Notes: generated from the letters alone by a model not told the origin. 5,663 bases of DNA from Thermomicrobiaceae bacterium (GCA_007123655.1 SKKR01000474.1:1-5663); one strand, 5' to 3'. Shown: positions 1 through 5,663, counted from the first letter of the stretch. Program-made: numbers and translations.

Positions 1-992
1 ATGCCGGTGTCAAGAGCGATTTCGTCAATGTGGCGTGGGTCTCCGTCAAGTGAGTTCAGCACCCGTCGCTCGTCGTCCGTCGCCTCTGGAAGCATACGCC
101 TGGTTTCCATCGCAGCGTGGCGGCGCTCGATCTGTAACTCCGCAAGTATGTCATCTACTTCAGCGGCAAGCGCGGCGCCGTCCCGCAACAGCTGATGGGT
201 CCCTTCGCTGGCCGATGACAGTGCTGAGCCTGGCACTGCGAACACGGTTCGGCCCTGATCCGCCGCGAACGTGGCGGTAATCAGAGCACCGCTCCGCCTG
301 GGCGCCTCGATCACCAGCACGCCGATGGAAAGTCCACTGATCAGCCGGTTGCGAATCGGAAAGTTCCGCGCCTCCGGCCGGGTCCCAATCGGGAACTCGG
401 AAACGATGGCACCGTTCTCCGTGATCCGTTCGGAAAGCTTGCGGTGCTCGGGCGGGTACACCTGATCTATGCCGCACCCCATTACCGCCAGCGTTCGCCC
501 TCCCGCTTCGAGCGACTCGGTATGGGCGATGCCGTCGATGCCCCGAGCCAGGCCGGAGATGATGGTGACACCGGACGCGGCAAGTCCGGATGACAGCCGG
601 CGGGTCATTTCCCGGCCGTAGTGTGTCGCTCGCCTTGTTCCGACGACGCCGATCGAAGTCTCGTCAGTCGGCAGGATCTCTCCTTTAATGTAGAGAACCG
701 GAGGCGGATTCGGGATCTGGCCGAGGAGCCTGGGATAGGCTGGATCGTTCAGTGTCACGACCGATGCCCCGGTATCTTCGACTCGTTGCCATTCCCGGGT
801 CAGATCGATCCGCTCCCGGTGATCAACGAGCGCCCGGGCGAAGTTCTCGTTCATTCCGGAGTCTCGCAGCGAGCCGAAATCTGCATGCCAGGCACGCTCG
901 AGATCTCCGAAGACGTCCAGCAAGGCGGAAATGCGCGCGGCACCGACATTCGGAATGAGATGGAAGCCTACCCAGTAGGCACGATCATCCAT
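1..992 (-). CDS. dprA: DNA-processing protein DprA, 3' end cut by window edge
   Basis: DprA binds incoming single-stranded DNA in the cytoplasm and loads RecA onto it during natural transformation. The frame is open from an ATG at 992 to the window edge, giving 330 codons. Residues 1-70 form the N-terminal helical region seen in DprA (GFHLIPNVGAARISALL at about 9-25). A Rossmann-like core follows, with GVVGTRR (115-121), SGLARGIDGIAH (146-157), GCGIDQVYPPEH (172-183) and FPIRNR (211-216), all characteristic of the family. Residues from about 300 (DDERRVL, then HIDEIALDTG) match the start of the C-terminal winged-helix domain, so perhaps 40-50 residues are missing beyond the edge. One small departure is GTHQLLRDGA near 263-273, where many DprA proteins have Asn at the His position. 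The start is fixed by an SD sequence 6 nt upstream and a promoter just beyond. The family assignment is secure. A competence role in this organism is inferred, because dprA is also common in bacteria not known to be transformable. Confidence 0.96.
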   Translation of the reverse strand, partial: MDDRAYWVGFHLIPNVGAARISALLDVFGDLERAWHADFGSLRDSGMNENFARALVDHRERIDLTREWQRVEDTGASVVTLNDPAYPRLLGQIPNPPPVLYIKGEILPTDETSIGVVGTRRATHYGREMTRRLSSGLAASGVTIISGLARGIDGIAHTESLEAGGRTLAVMGCGIDQVYPPEHRKLSERITENGAIVSEFPIGTRPEARNFPIRNRLISGLSIGVLVIEAPRRSGALITATFAADQGRTVFAVPGSALSSASEGTHQLLRDGAALAAEVDDILAELQIERRHAAMETRRMLPEATDDERRVLNSLDGDPRHIDEIALDTG

Positions 993-998
993 GGTGAA

Positions 999-1005
999 CC
1001 TCTCC
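999..1005 (-). promoter_or_regulatory. Ribosome binding site of dprA
   Basis: On the minus strand the sequence reads GGAGAGG, then six bases, then ATG at 992. This is a good Shine-Dalgarno match at good spacing, and it decides the dprA start. Confidence 0.8.
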
Positions 1006-1018
1006 GTTCGGTGCGCCC

Positions 1019-1048
1019 TTTATACGGAACCGGTCCTCCCCCCGTCAA
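1019..1048 (-). promoter_or_regulatory. Sigma-70-type promoter of dprA
   Basis: On the minus strand, TTGACG (1048-1043) and TATAAA (1024-1019) are separated by 18 nt. Each hexamer differs from the housekeeping consensus (TTGACA, TATAAT) at one position. Transcription would begin near 1012, leaving a leader of about 20 nt that holds the dprA SD. No operator-like palindrome was seen. Its -35 lies where a -35 for the divergent plus-strand promoter would also fall, so the two polymerases probably compete. Confidence 0.7.
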
Positions 1049-1061
1049 CTGAGCGGGATCA

Positions 1062-1070
1062 TGCTAGAAT
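1062..1070 (+). promoter_or_regulatory. Extended -10 promoter for the aldolase operon
   Basis: TGC followed by TAGAAT (1065-1070) forms an extended -10 element. No good -35 is present at 16-18 nt spacing, where the bases are the reverse of the dprA -35. Extended -10 promoters can work with a poor -35. Transcription would start near 1077 and give a leader of about 69 nt before the GTG at 1146. The promoter before the ATPase gene also carries CATGCTA at its -10, which supports this as a motif used by this genome. Confidence 0.5.
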
Positions 1071-1145
1071 GCCATCGCCGTGCCGGGCAGCGCGGCTGGG
1101 ACGTCAGATGACCGCCAACCACGGGAAAGAATCGGGGCTTCAATC

Positions 1146-1907
1146 GTGACAACGAACGCTGTCAAGAAATCCTTGCAGGACGGCAAAACAGTCGTCGGAT
1201 GCTTCGTGCCGATACCCTCTGCGATGACTGCCGAGATCTGCGCACACGCCGGGTTCGAATACATTCTCATCGATTCCGAACACGGGCCGACCGATACCGA
1301 GACGGCGTACCACATGATGCTCGCCGCAGAGCGAGGCGGCGCCGTGCCGCTGGTGCGGGTGCCGATGAACCACCCGCAGGTCATCCTGCGATATCTCGAT
1401 ATCGGCGCCGCCGGCATCATGGTGCCGCAAGTCAACAGCGCGGAAGAAGCCCGCGGCGTGGTGGAGTCGATCAAATACCATCCGGAGGGGCGCCGCGGGA
1501 TCGCCGCCAGCCGGTCCTCCGCCTGGACGATTACCCAGCCGCTGAGCGAGTTCGCCGGAACTGCCAATCGAGACACGATGGTCATCGTCCAGTTCGAAAA
1601 CATCAAGTCGTTGGACCGTGTGCCGGAAATCATCGAGGTGCCCGGCGTGGATGTCCTGTTCATTGGACCGAACGATCTTGCGCAGTCGATGGGCCATCCC
1701 GGGCAAACCGGACATCCGGATGTCCAGAAGGTGATCGAGGACGTCTGCGCTCTGGCCCGGGAGAAAGACATCATCCTGGGCACGGTTGCGGCCGACTCTG
1801 ACACCGCCAATGTCGCGATTGGCCGCGGCATCCAGATGATTACGGCCAACTCGGCAGCCCTTCTTGCCGGGGCCGCCAAAGGGATGTTGAGCGGCATCAA
1901 CCGCTGA
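1146..1907 (+). CDS. HpcH/HpaI-family class II aldolase
   Basis: The protein is a metal-dependent, pyruvate-type aldolase of the HpcH/HpaI family (TIM barrel, cytoplasmic). Relatives cleave 4-hydroxy-2-oxo acids or 2-keto-3-deoxy sugar acids to pyruvate and an aldehyde. Counted from the GTG at 1146 it has 253 residues, close to the family norm. By comparison with E. coli HpaI, the catalytic dyad His46 (DSEHGP) and Asp85 is present, as are the substrate Arg71 (VRVP), Gln149, and metal ligands Glu151 (QFEN) and Asp177 (GPNDLAQSMG). The whole active site therefore looks intact. The frame extends upstream to a GTG at 1080, but that start would sit almost on the predicted transcription start and add a 22-residue non-family tail. 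The start at 1146 has only a weak SD (CGGGG, about 8 nt upstream). It is first in an operon, 32 nt before an aminotransferase gene. The exact substrate cannot be read from the sequence; 2-keto-3-deoxy-L-rhamnonate, 4-hydroxy-2-oxoheptanedioate and similar compounds are all possible. Confidence 0.92.
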   Translation: MTTNAVKKSLQDGKTVVGCFVPIPSAMTAEICAHAGFEYILIDSEHGPTDTETAYHMMLAAERGGAVPLVRVPMNHPQVILRYLDIGAAGIMVPQVNSAEEARGVVESIKYHPEGRRGIAASRSSAWTITQPLSEFAGTANRDTMVIVQFENIKSLDRVPEIIEVPGVDVLFIGPNDLAQSMGHPGQTGHPDVQKVIEDVCALAREKDIILGTVAADSDTANVAIGRGIQMITANSAALLAGAAKGMLSGINR

Positions 1908-1922
1908 GCTGGACCCGTTCAG

Positions 1923-1929
1923 AAAGGAG
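1923..1929 (+). promoter_or_regulatory. Ribosome binding site of the aminotransferase gene
   Basis: AAAGGAG lies 10 nt before the ATG at 1940. It is the strongest SD in the window. It selects 1940 over the in-frame ATG at 1955, which would be 25 nt away. Confidence 0.8.
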
Positions 1930-1939
1930 TCGCGACCAC

Positions 1940-2869
1940 ATGGATATCACGCTGATGCCCTACGCCTTCTTCGAGGGCGAGATCGTGCCGAGCGACAACG
2001 CGAAGGTTAGTATTGCGACCCACGCGTTGCAGTATGGCACGGGCGCGTTCGGTGGGATTCGTGGCTACCTGGATAAGAGCGGGACCGCGATCAACATCTT
2101 TCGACTTCCCGACCATGTGGGCCGTCTTCTGCAGTCCGGACTGATGCTACGGGCGGAACTCCCGATGGGCCCGGAAGATGTCAAGAATGCAATAACGGAA
2201 CTGGTGAAGAAAAACGCGCCAGACCGCAACGTGTACATTCGTCCCCTCATCTACAAAGCCGGCATTGTGCTTTCGCCGAAATTGACCGGCATCCGGGACG
2301 ATCTGGCAATCTACATGATCCCGCTCGATGACTACGTGGATCTCAGCGCACCCCTCAAGCTGATGGTCTCTTCCTGGCAGCGAGTTGAGGACAATATCAT
2401 CCCGAGCAGGGGCAAAATCACCGGAGCCTACATCAATTCATCCTTCGCCAAGGACCAGGCGACCGAAGGCGGCTACGACGACGCCATCATGCTGAACCGG
2501 GAAGGCAAGGTCTCCGAGGGCAGCGGGGCCAACCTGTTCCTGGTGCGCAATGGCACGCTGATCACCAGCCCGGTCACCGCCGACATCCTGGAAGGCATCA
2601 CCAGGCGCTCCCTTGTCGAGTTCGCCCGGGATCTGGGCGTCCCCGTTGAGGAGCGCGCGATCGATCGCAGCGAGCTCTACGTGGCGGACGAGATCTTCCT
2701 CTGCGGGACCGGCGTGCAGATCGCGGCGGTCGGTTCGATCGACGGGCGCCAGATAGCCGACGGACAACGAGGAACGATCACCAAACACCTGCAGGATGTT
2801 TACTTCTCGCTCGTGCGCGGGGAAGATTCGCCCTACAGTCACTACGTCACAAAGATCCCGATCGGGTGA
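1940..2869 (+). CDS. ilvE: Branched-chain amino acid aminotransferase (PLP fold type IV)
   Basis: This cytoplasmic PLP enzyme transfers an amino group between glutamate and branched-chain 2-oxo acids, the last step of Leu, Ile and Val synthesis and the first of their breakdown. At 309 residues its length matches E. coli IlvE. Lys159 (SRGKITGAYINS), which would form the Schiff base, falls at the same number as in E. coli. Tyr164, Glu193 (SEGSGANLF), Thr257 and the phosphate-side Arg62 also align, and YIRPLIY (99-105) and ATHALQYGTGAFGGIRGY (26-43) are typical of the BCAT group. The motif CGTGVQIAAV (255-264) replaces the common GTAAEITPV, a variation also found, as I recall, in Chloroflexota and Deinococcus-like relatives. 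D-amino acid aminotransferase or aminodeoxychorismate lyase, of the same fold, are less likely given the BCAT-specific motifs and length. No other ilv or leu gene is nearby. The pairing with an aldolase gene leaves a catabolic or specialised role open. Confidence 0.92.
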   Translation: MDITLMPYAFFEGEIVPSDNAKVSIATHALQYGTGAFGGIRGYLDKSGTAINIFRLPDHVGRLLQSGLMLRAELPMGPEDVKNAITELVKKNAPDRNVYIRPLIYKAGIVLSPKLTGIRDDLAIYMIPLDDYVDLSAPLKLMVSSWQRVEDNIIPSRGKITGAYINSSFAKDQATEGGYDDAIMLNREGKVSEGSGANLFLVRNGTLITSPVTADILEGITRRSLVEFARDLGVPVEERAIDRSELYVADEIFLCGTGVQIAAVGSIDGRQIADGQRGTITKHLQDVYFSLVRGEDSPYSHYVTKIPIG

Positions 2870-2899
2870 GTCGAGCCGGTCGCCAGAGGTTGCAGTGCG

Positions 2900-3340
2900 A
2901 TGCCGTACGACGCTGATACCGGAACTATCGTCTGGCGCCTGCATCTGAGGTCCCACCCGGAGACCGTCTTTCGCGCGCTGGCAACGGATGGCGGGCGGGC
3001 GAGGTTCTGGGGGGAGTCTGCGCTGGAGCAGGATGGGATCATCTACTTCCGGTTCCCGAACGGTATGGAGTGGCAGGGCAGGATACTCGAGCGCCAGGAA
3101 AACGTCCGCTTCGCCGTGGATTACTTCGGGTCCCGAGTCGAGTTCGCACTGAAAGCGGACGGCGGCGGTGGAACGGATCTGGTCCTGACCGACCGCGGTG
3201 TTCCCGCGGAAGACCGAGAGGAAACCCTCGCGGGCTGGGTCTCAGTGCTGCTCGCGCTCAAGGGGGCGGTCGACCACGGGATTGACCTGCGAAACCACGA
3301 CCCGTCTCGTACCTGGGACCAGGGATACGTCGACAACTGA
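2900..3340 (+). CDS. SRPBCC/AHSA1-fold small protein, function unknown
   Basis: A 146-residue protein resembling the SRPBCC (START-like, Bet v 1) superfamily in its AHSA1/polyketide-cyclase-like branch. The fold is a helix-grip with a hydrophobic cavity that binds small ligands. Visible features are an opening beta strand (TIVWRLHLRSHPETVFRAL, about 9-27), the WGESA turn (37-41), alternating beta strands through about residue 96, and a closing amphipathic helix with GWVSVLLALKGAVDHG (112-127). The C-terminus (RNHDPSRTWDQGYVDN) is rich in charged and aromatic residues and looks like a conserved tail rather than random sequence. There is no signal peptide or membrane segment. AGAGG 10 nt upstream supports the ATG at 2900. 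The gene starts 30 nt after the aminotransferase stop, so it is probably translated from the same mRNA. A ligand-binding or stress role is possible, but no catalytic residues can be named and no specific function is claimed. Confidence 0.8.
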   Translation: MPYDADTGTIVWRLHLRSHPETVFRALATDGGRARFWGESALEQDGIIYFRFPNGMEWQGRILERQENVRFAVDYFGSRVEFALKADGGGGTDLVLTDRGVPAEDREETLAGWVSVLLALKGAVDHGIDLRNHDPSRTWDQGYVDN

Positions 3341-3451
3341 TATGCCGGTACGTTCACGACCCGGATGCGGAATACGGGCAGCGGTTCGTATACTCGGACC
3401 AGACAAGTGTGTCAGGCCGTCAAATCGCGCGAGGAACCTGAGTCGGCATAT
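3340..3451. repeat. 8-bp inverted repeat spanning the 3341-3456 spacer
   Basis: ATATGCCG at 3340-3347 is the exact reverse complement of CGGCATAT at 3444-3451, with two more G-T pairs inside. The arms sit at the two ends of the spacer. The left one begins on the last base of the SRPBCC stop codon, and the right one ends just before the lipoprotein gene. The 96-nt separation makes a simple hairpin unlikely, and an arm pair of this size could arise by chance. The rest of the spacer holds no recognisable gene or clear terminator. Confidence 0.35.
3389..3394 (+). promoter_or_regulatory. Weak -10 candidate before the lipoprotein gene
   Basis: TATACT resembles a -10 hexamer and lies 62 nt before the ATG at 3457, but no good -35 is present at 16-18 nt. 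The lipoprotein gene may instead be reached by read-through from the aldolase operon. Confidence 0.25.
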
Positions 3452-3456
3452 ACGTG

Positions 3457-5271
3457 ATGACTTCAGTGCCTGATAATCCATGTACCCGCCTCGTCCGGCT
3501 CATGTCGGCGCTCCTTGTGACGTTGCTGTTGTCGGTCTCCAGCAGCGGTTGTGAGTTTCCAGACCTCTCGCTTGGTTCCGAAGATGATCCTCCGGCTGAC
3601 CGTGCGAGCGAGCCCGTTGACGCCGATGAGGGGGTCGAGCCGGCCGGTGCAGATGACCAGTCGGACGCCGGCCAGGTCCCTGACGAAGCGTTTCAACTTG
3701 GCGGCTCAGATGTGGATGAAGAGCCGAGCCCGGTGGTGCGCATTGTCGAAGGCGGAACGCGGGAACCACGGACACTGAATCCGGTTCTGGCCAGCGATCC
3801 GCTGTCGGAGGAGATCGGCAAGCTGGTCTTCAGCGGGCTGGTCCGGCCAGACCCGGAGACCGGCGATCCGGAGCCGGACCTCGCCTCAGGATGGCAGACC
3901 TCCGACGACGGGTCGACTTACACGTTCGATCTTCGTGACGACGTCGAATGGCACGACGGGCAGCCGTTCACCGCGCATGATGTTGTGTTTACGTTCGATC
4001 TCATGATGGACGACAGGACCAGATCACCGCGGTACTCACGGCTTGTGGAGCGGGTGGTGTCGGTTGAGGCCATTGGCGATCACCGCGTGCAGTTTCACCT
4101 CGTCAGCCCGTACGCGCCATTTCTGACGACGTTCGCCACGCTCGGAATCGTTCCGTACCATCTGCTGAACGATACGCTCCCCGATGAACTGGTCACCGAC
4201 CCGTTCGGGATCAGTTCAGCCATCGGAACGGGTCCGTTCGAGCTCGTGGGGTGGGACCGCGCGGACCGGATCGTCTTTCGGGCGAACGACCGTTACTTCG
4301 GGAAACAGCCACAATTTTCCGAATATGTCTATCGCGTCCTTCCGGACGATGACGCGCTCGTCGATGCGCTCGAGACGGGAGCGATTGACTGGGCCCGGAT
4401 CAGCCCGAGCGCCTTCAATGCCGTCCACCAGTCTGAGGATCTCACGGCACTTTCCATCCCGAGCTTTGAAATGGTCGGTGTGGTCCTGCAGCTGAACAGC
4501 GGCGACGGCGACCTGTTCCATGACACCCGCGTTCGACAGGCGATGCTGCTGGCGCTCGACCGTGAGGCGCTGGTCGACCATGTCTGGGAGAGTCACGCCG
4601 CCGTGGCGAACGGGACGATCCCCCCGGCATCATGGGTAGAAGCTGAACCGGAGACGCACTATGAGTACGCACCGGACAACGCTCGGGAACTGTTGGAGGA
4701 AGCAGGCTGGGAGTCCGGCGAGGGTGGGATACGCACCCGGGACGGCGCGCCGCTTCAGTTCAGCCTGATCGTCAACGGCGATAACCCGGTTCGCAGACAG
4801 ATCGCCGAACTGATTACCGAGCAATGGAAAGAGATCGGCATCGACGCTCGCCCGGAGTACGAGACATGGGGCAGTGTCCGGGATCGCATCACGACAACCA
4901 AGGAGTTTGAGTCGTTGTTACTGGGTTACCGCTGGGATATCGATCCTGATCAGCATGCCATGTGGTCTTCAGACTCGATTCCAGATGCATTCAACCTGGG
5001 CGGCTATGTCAACCGGGAGGTGGATGCCATCCTGGATGAGGCGCTGGAGCGGCACGCCCGTGACGAACGGGCGCGGATCTACGGCGAAATGCAGGAGCGG
5101 GTACTCCAGGACCTGCCGGTCCTCCCGCTGGCGTTCCCGAACCAGACGGTTGCGCTCGGTCCACGCTTGCACGAGGTTGAAGTAACCGCTATTCTATTGC
5201 GAAACCGTGCAAACGTTGCGGCGTGGGTTCCCGAAGATGAAGGGTCGACCGAAGACGCGGAAAGCGAGTAG
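3457..5271 (+). CDS. Peptide/nickel-type ABC transporter substrate-binding lipoprotein (family 5)
   Basis: This is the extracytoplasmic receptor of an Opp/Dpp-type importer, anchored in the membrane by a lipid. From the ATG at 3457 it has 604 residues. A signal peptide (Arg11 and Arg14, then a hydrophobic stretch) ends in the lipobox SSGC, with lipidated Cys32. Residues 33-92 form an acidic, low-complexity tether with 20 Asp/Glu and a single Arg. The SBP_bac_5 domain runs from about 95 to 590. Its motifs include REPRTLNPVLASDPLSEEI, WHDGQPFTAHDVVFTFD, IGTGPFELVGW, NDRYFG, DTRVRQAMLLALDREALVDHV and NARELLEEAGW. The C-terminus is acidic (EDEGSTEDAESE). No convincing SD precedes the start: GAGGAA lies over 20 nt away. 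GTG at 3454 and GTG at 3466 are alternative starts that keep the same signal peptide. Peptides are the default ligand, but this family also carries nickel, sugars and other solutes, and the sequence does not decide. The next gene encodes the matching type of ATPase. Confidence 0.93.
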   Translation: MTSVPDNPCTRLVRLMSALLVTLLLSVSSSGCEFPDLSLGSEDDPPADRASEPVDADEGVEPAGADDQSDAGQVPDEAFQLGGSDVDEEPSPVVRIVEGGTREPRTLNPVLASDPLSEEIGKLVFSGLVRPDPETGDPEPDLASGWQTSDDGSTYTFDLRDDVEWHDGQPFTAHDVVFTFDLMMDDRTRSPRYSRLVERVVSVEAIGDHRVQFHLVSPYAPFLTTFATLGIVPYHLLNDTLPDELVTDPFGISSAIGTGPFELVGWDRADRIVFRANDRYFGKQPQFSEYVYRVLPDDDALVDALETGAIDWARISPSAFNAVHQSEDLTALSIPSFEMVGVVLQLNSGDGDLFHDTRVRQAMLLALDREALVDHVWESHAAVANGTIPPASWVEAEPETHYEYAPDNARELLEEAGWESGEGGIRTRDGAPLQFSLIVNGDNPVRRQIAELITEQWKEIGIDARPEYETWGSVRDRITTTKEFESLLLGYRWDIDPDQHAMWSSDSIPDAFNLGGYVNREVDAILDEALERHARDERARIYGEMQERVLQDLPVLPLAFPNQTVALGPRLHEVEVTAILLRNRANVAAWVPEDEGSTEDAESE

Positions 5272-5283
5272 CGCGTTGACCCT
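5241..5283. repeat. Inverted repeat over the lipoprotein stop and the next -35
   Basis: AGGGTCGA (5241-5248) pairs with TTGACCCT (5276-5283), eight pairs including one G-U, around a 27-nt loop that contains the TAG stop. No T-run follows the second arm, so a classical intrinsic terminator is doubtful. The right arm includes the -35 hexamer of the following promoter. Confidence 0.3.
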
Positions 5284-5305
5284 CATTTCACGGGCATGCT
5301 ACACT
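5276..5305 (+). promoter_or_regulatory. Sigma-70-type promoter for the ATPase gene
   Basis: TTGACC (5276-5281) and TACACT (5300-5305) are 18 nt apart, and TGC just before the -10 adds an extended -10 element. Each hexamer is close to consensus. Transcription would start near 5312, about 172 nt before the ATG at 5484. This suggests that the ATPase and later transporter genes can be expressed separately from the lipoprotein gene. Confidence 0.7.
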
Positions 5306-5311
5306 CCCGCA

Positions 5312-5483
5312 GATGTTTAAACCGTGGATTCATACGATGCCGTTCGCCGGGACCGGGTTGTGGAGTGGTCCAGAGGGGGAAAGAACGAGCGCCCCGGTGT
5401 TCCGCGGATAAGCCCCGATTACGTTTACGGGTGGTGGAAGGCGCGTGGTGTCAGCGCCAGGTACTCACGGTGAGGGAGAGTCG
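5312..5483 (+). other. Long 5' leader, possibly structured, of the ATPase mRNA
   Basis: About 172 nt lie between the predicted transcription start and the ATPase ATG, with no credible gene. Several short stems are possible: GGACC (5350-5354) with GGTCC (5367-5371); GGGG (5376-5379) with CCCC (5392-5395); CCCG (5414-5417) with CGGG (5428-5431); and GGCGC (5440-5444) with GCGCC (5454-5458). GGCGC could instead pair with a second GCGCC at 5389-5393, so two of the folds exclude each other. No known riboswitch class could be assigned by eye. A regulatory role is inference from length and pairing only. Confidence 0.35.
5473..5478 (+). promoter_or_regulatory. Ribosome binding site of the ATPase gene
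   Basis: AGGGAG lies 5 nt before the ATG at 5484, within a purine-rich run. It fixes the start. The adjacent CTCAC (5464-5468) could pair only weakly with it. Confidence 0.7.
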
Positions 5484-5663
5484 ATGGAACCGTTACTCGA
5501 CGTGAAGAACCTCAAGACGCAATTCTTCACACAAGACGGCGTGGTGAAGGCCGTCGATGATGTCTCATTCCATATCTATCCTGGCGAGACACTCGGGATC
5601 GTGGGGGAGAGTGGTTGTGGTAAGAGCATCACGGCTATGTCGCTCATGCGATTGATTCCGAGC
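5484..5663 (+). CDS. Opp/Dpp-type ABC transporter ATPase, N-terminal part
   Basis: The window holds the first 60 residues of a cytoplasmic ATP-binding subunit, which powers import through the membrane permeases. The start is typical of OppD/DppD: a first strand ([21 protein letters not shown], about 4-24), then [24 protein letters not shown] containing the Walker A P-loop at 41-48 (GESGCGKS), then [11 protein letters not shown] (49-59). The Q-loop, ABC signature and Walker B lie beyond the window edge. The [13 protein letters not shown] spacing and the LMRLIP end favour the OppD/DppD group over OppF/DppF, but the two share this region and the choice is not certain. The gene follows the substrate-binding lipoprotein without permease genes between them, unlike the classic A-B-C-D-F order, so the permeases are presumably downstream. 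Confidence 0.92.
   Translation, partial: MEPLLDVKNLKTQFFTQDGVVKAVDDVSFHIYPGETLGIVGESGCGKSITAMSLMRLIPS

Noticed and set aside
621..1052. 143-codon plus-strand frame opposite dprA
   Set aside because: It lies antisense to dprA, whose motifs are unmistakable, and its translation looks like no known protein.
1080..1145. Upstream GTG start for the aldolase, adding 22 residues
   Set aside because: It begins about 3 nt after the predicted transcription start, has no SD, and would make the protein longer than usual with a non-family tail.
1064..1900. Long open frame on the minus strand opposite the aldolase gene
   Set aside because: It is the antisense shadow of a clearly conserved aldolase; its translation shows no family motif.
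5241..5290. Intrinsic terminator after the lipoprotein gene
   Set aside because: The stem is short with a 27-nt loop and no T-run follows it.
5341..5425. Guanidine-I (ykkC) or T-box riboswitch
   Set aside because: GAGTGGTCCAGAGG and GCGGATAAGCCCCGA recall guanidine-I core segments, and GGTGTTCCGCGG recalls a T-box, but each has mismatches in bases normally conserved. Kept only as an unassigned leader.
5296..5505. 69-codon plus-strand frame in the leader before the ATPase gene
   Set aside because: It overlaps the ATPase start in another frame, has no SD, and its start lies within the promoter.
1..5663. Mobile element, CRISPR array, tRNA or rRNA
   Set aside because: No transposase or integrase motifs, no regularly spaced repeats and no tRNA- or rRNA-like segments were seen on either strand.

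Overview
The window looks like ordinary bacterial chromosome, roughly 60 % G+C by eye, with short intergenic gaps and leaders carrying recognisable sigma-70-type promoters. No insertion sequence, phage gene, CRISPR array, tRNA or rRNA was seen. The DprA N-terminus and the class IV aminotransferase (with a GTG-V-Q motif where many relatives have GTAAE) resemble, from memory, proteins of Chloroflexota such as the Thermomicrobia. That assignment is a tentative inference from protein style, not a search result.

Layout, left to right. (1) Positions 1-992, minus strand: dprA, nearly complete, with its 3' end cut by the window edge. (2) Positions 993-1145: a compact divergent control region with a good sigma-70 promoter for dprA and an extended -10 promoter firing the other way. 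(3) Positions 1146-3340, plus strand: a probable three-gene operon with gaps of 32 and 30 nt. It encodes an HpcH/HpaI-family class II aldolase, a branched-chain amino acid aminotransferase (ilvE-type) and a small SRPBCC/AHSA1-fold protein. (4) Positions 3341-3456: a 116-nt spacer with an 8-bp inverted repeat at its two ends and only a weak promoter candidate. (5) Positions 3457-5271: a family 5 peptide/nickel ABC transporter substrate-binding lipoprotein with an unusually acidic tether. (6) Positions 5272-5483: a strong promoter and a leader of about 170 nt that may fold. (7) Positions 5484-5663: the first 60 residues of an OppD/DppD-type ATPase, cut by the right edge.

How the genes may work together: the aldolase makes or breaks 4-hydroxy-2-oxo acids (or 2-keto-3-deoxy sugar acids), and the aminotransferase interconverts 2-oxo acids and amino acids, so the two could share a 2-oxo acid pool. 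The lipoprotein and the ATPase belong to one peptide-type importer. Its permeases are not in the window and presumably lie further right. dprA acts in DNA uptake and recombination and is unrelated to its neighbours.

I found no convincing new multi-gene system. The points most worth a second look are the leader before the ATPase gene, which has mutually exclusive pairing options, and the aldolase/aminotransferase/SRPBCC operon.
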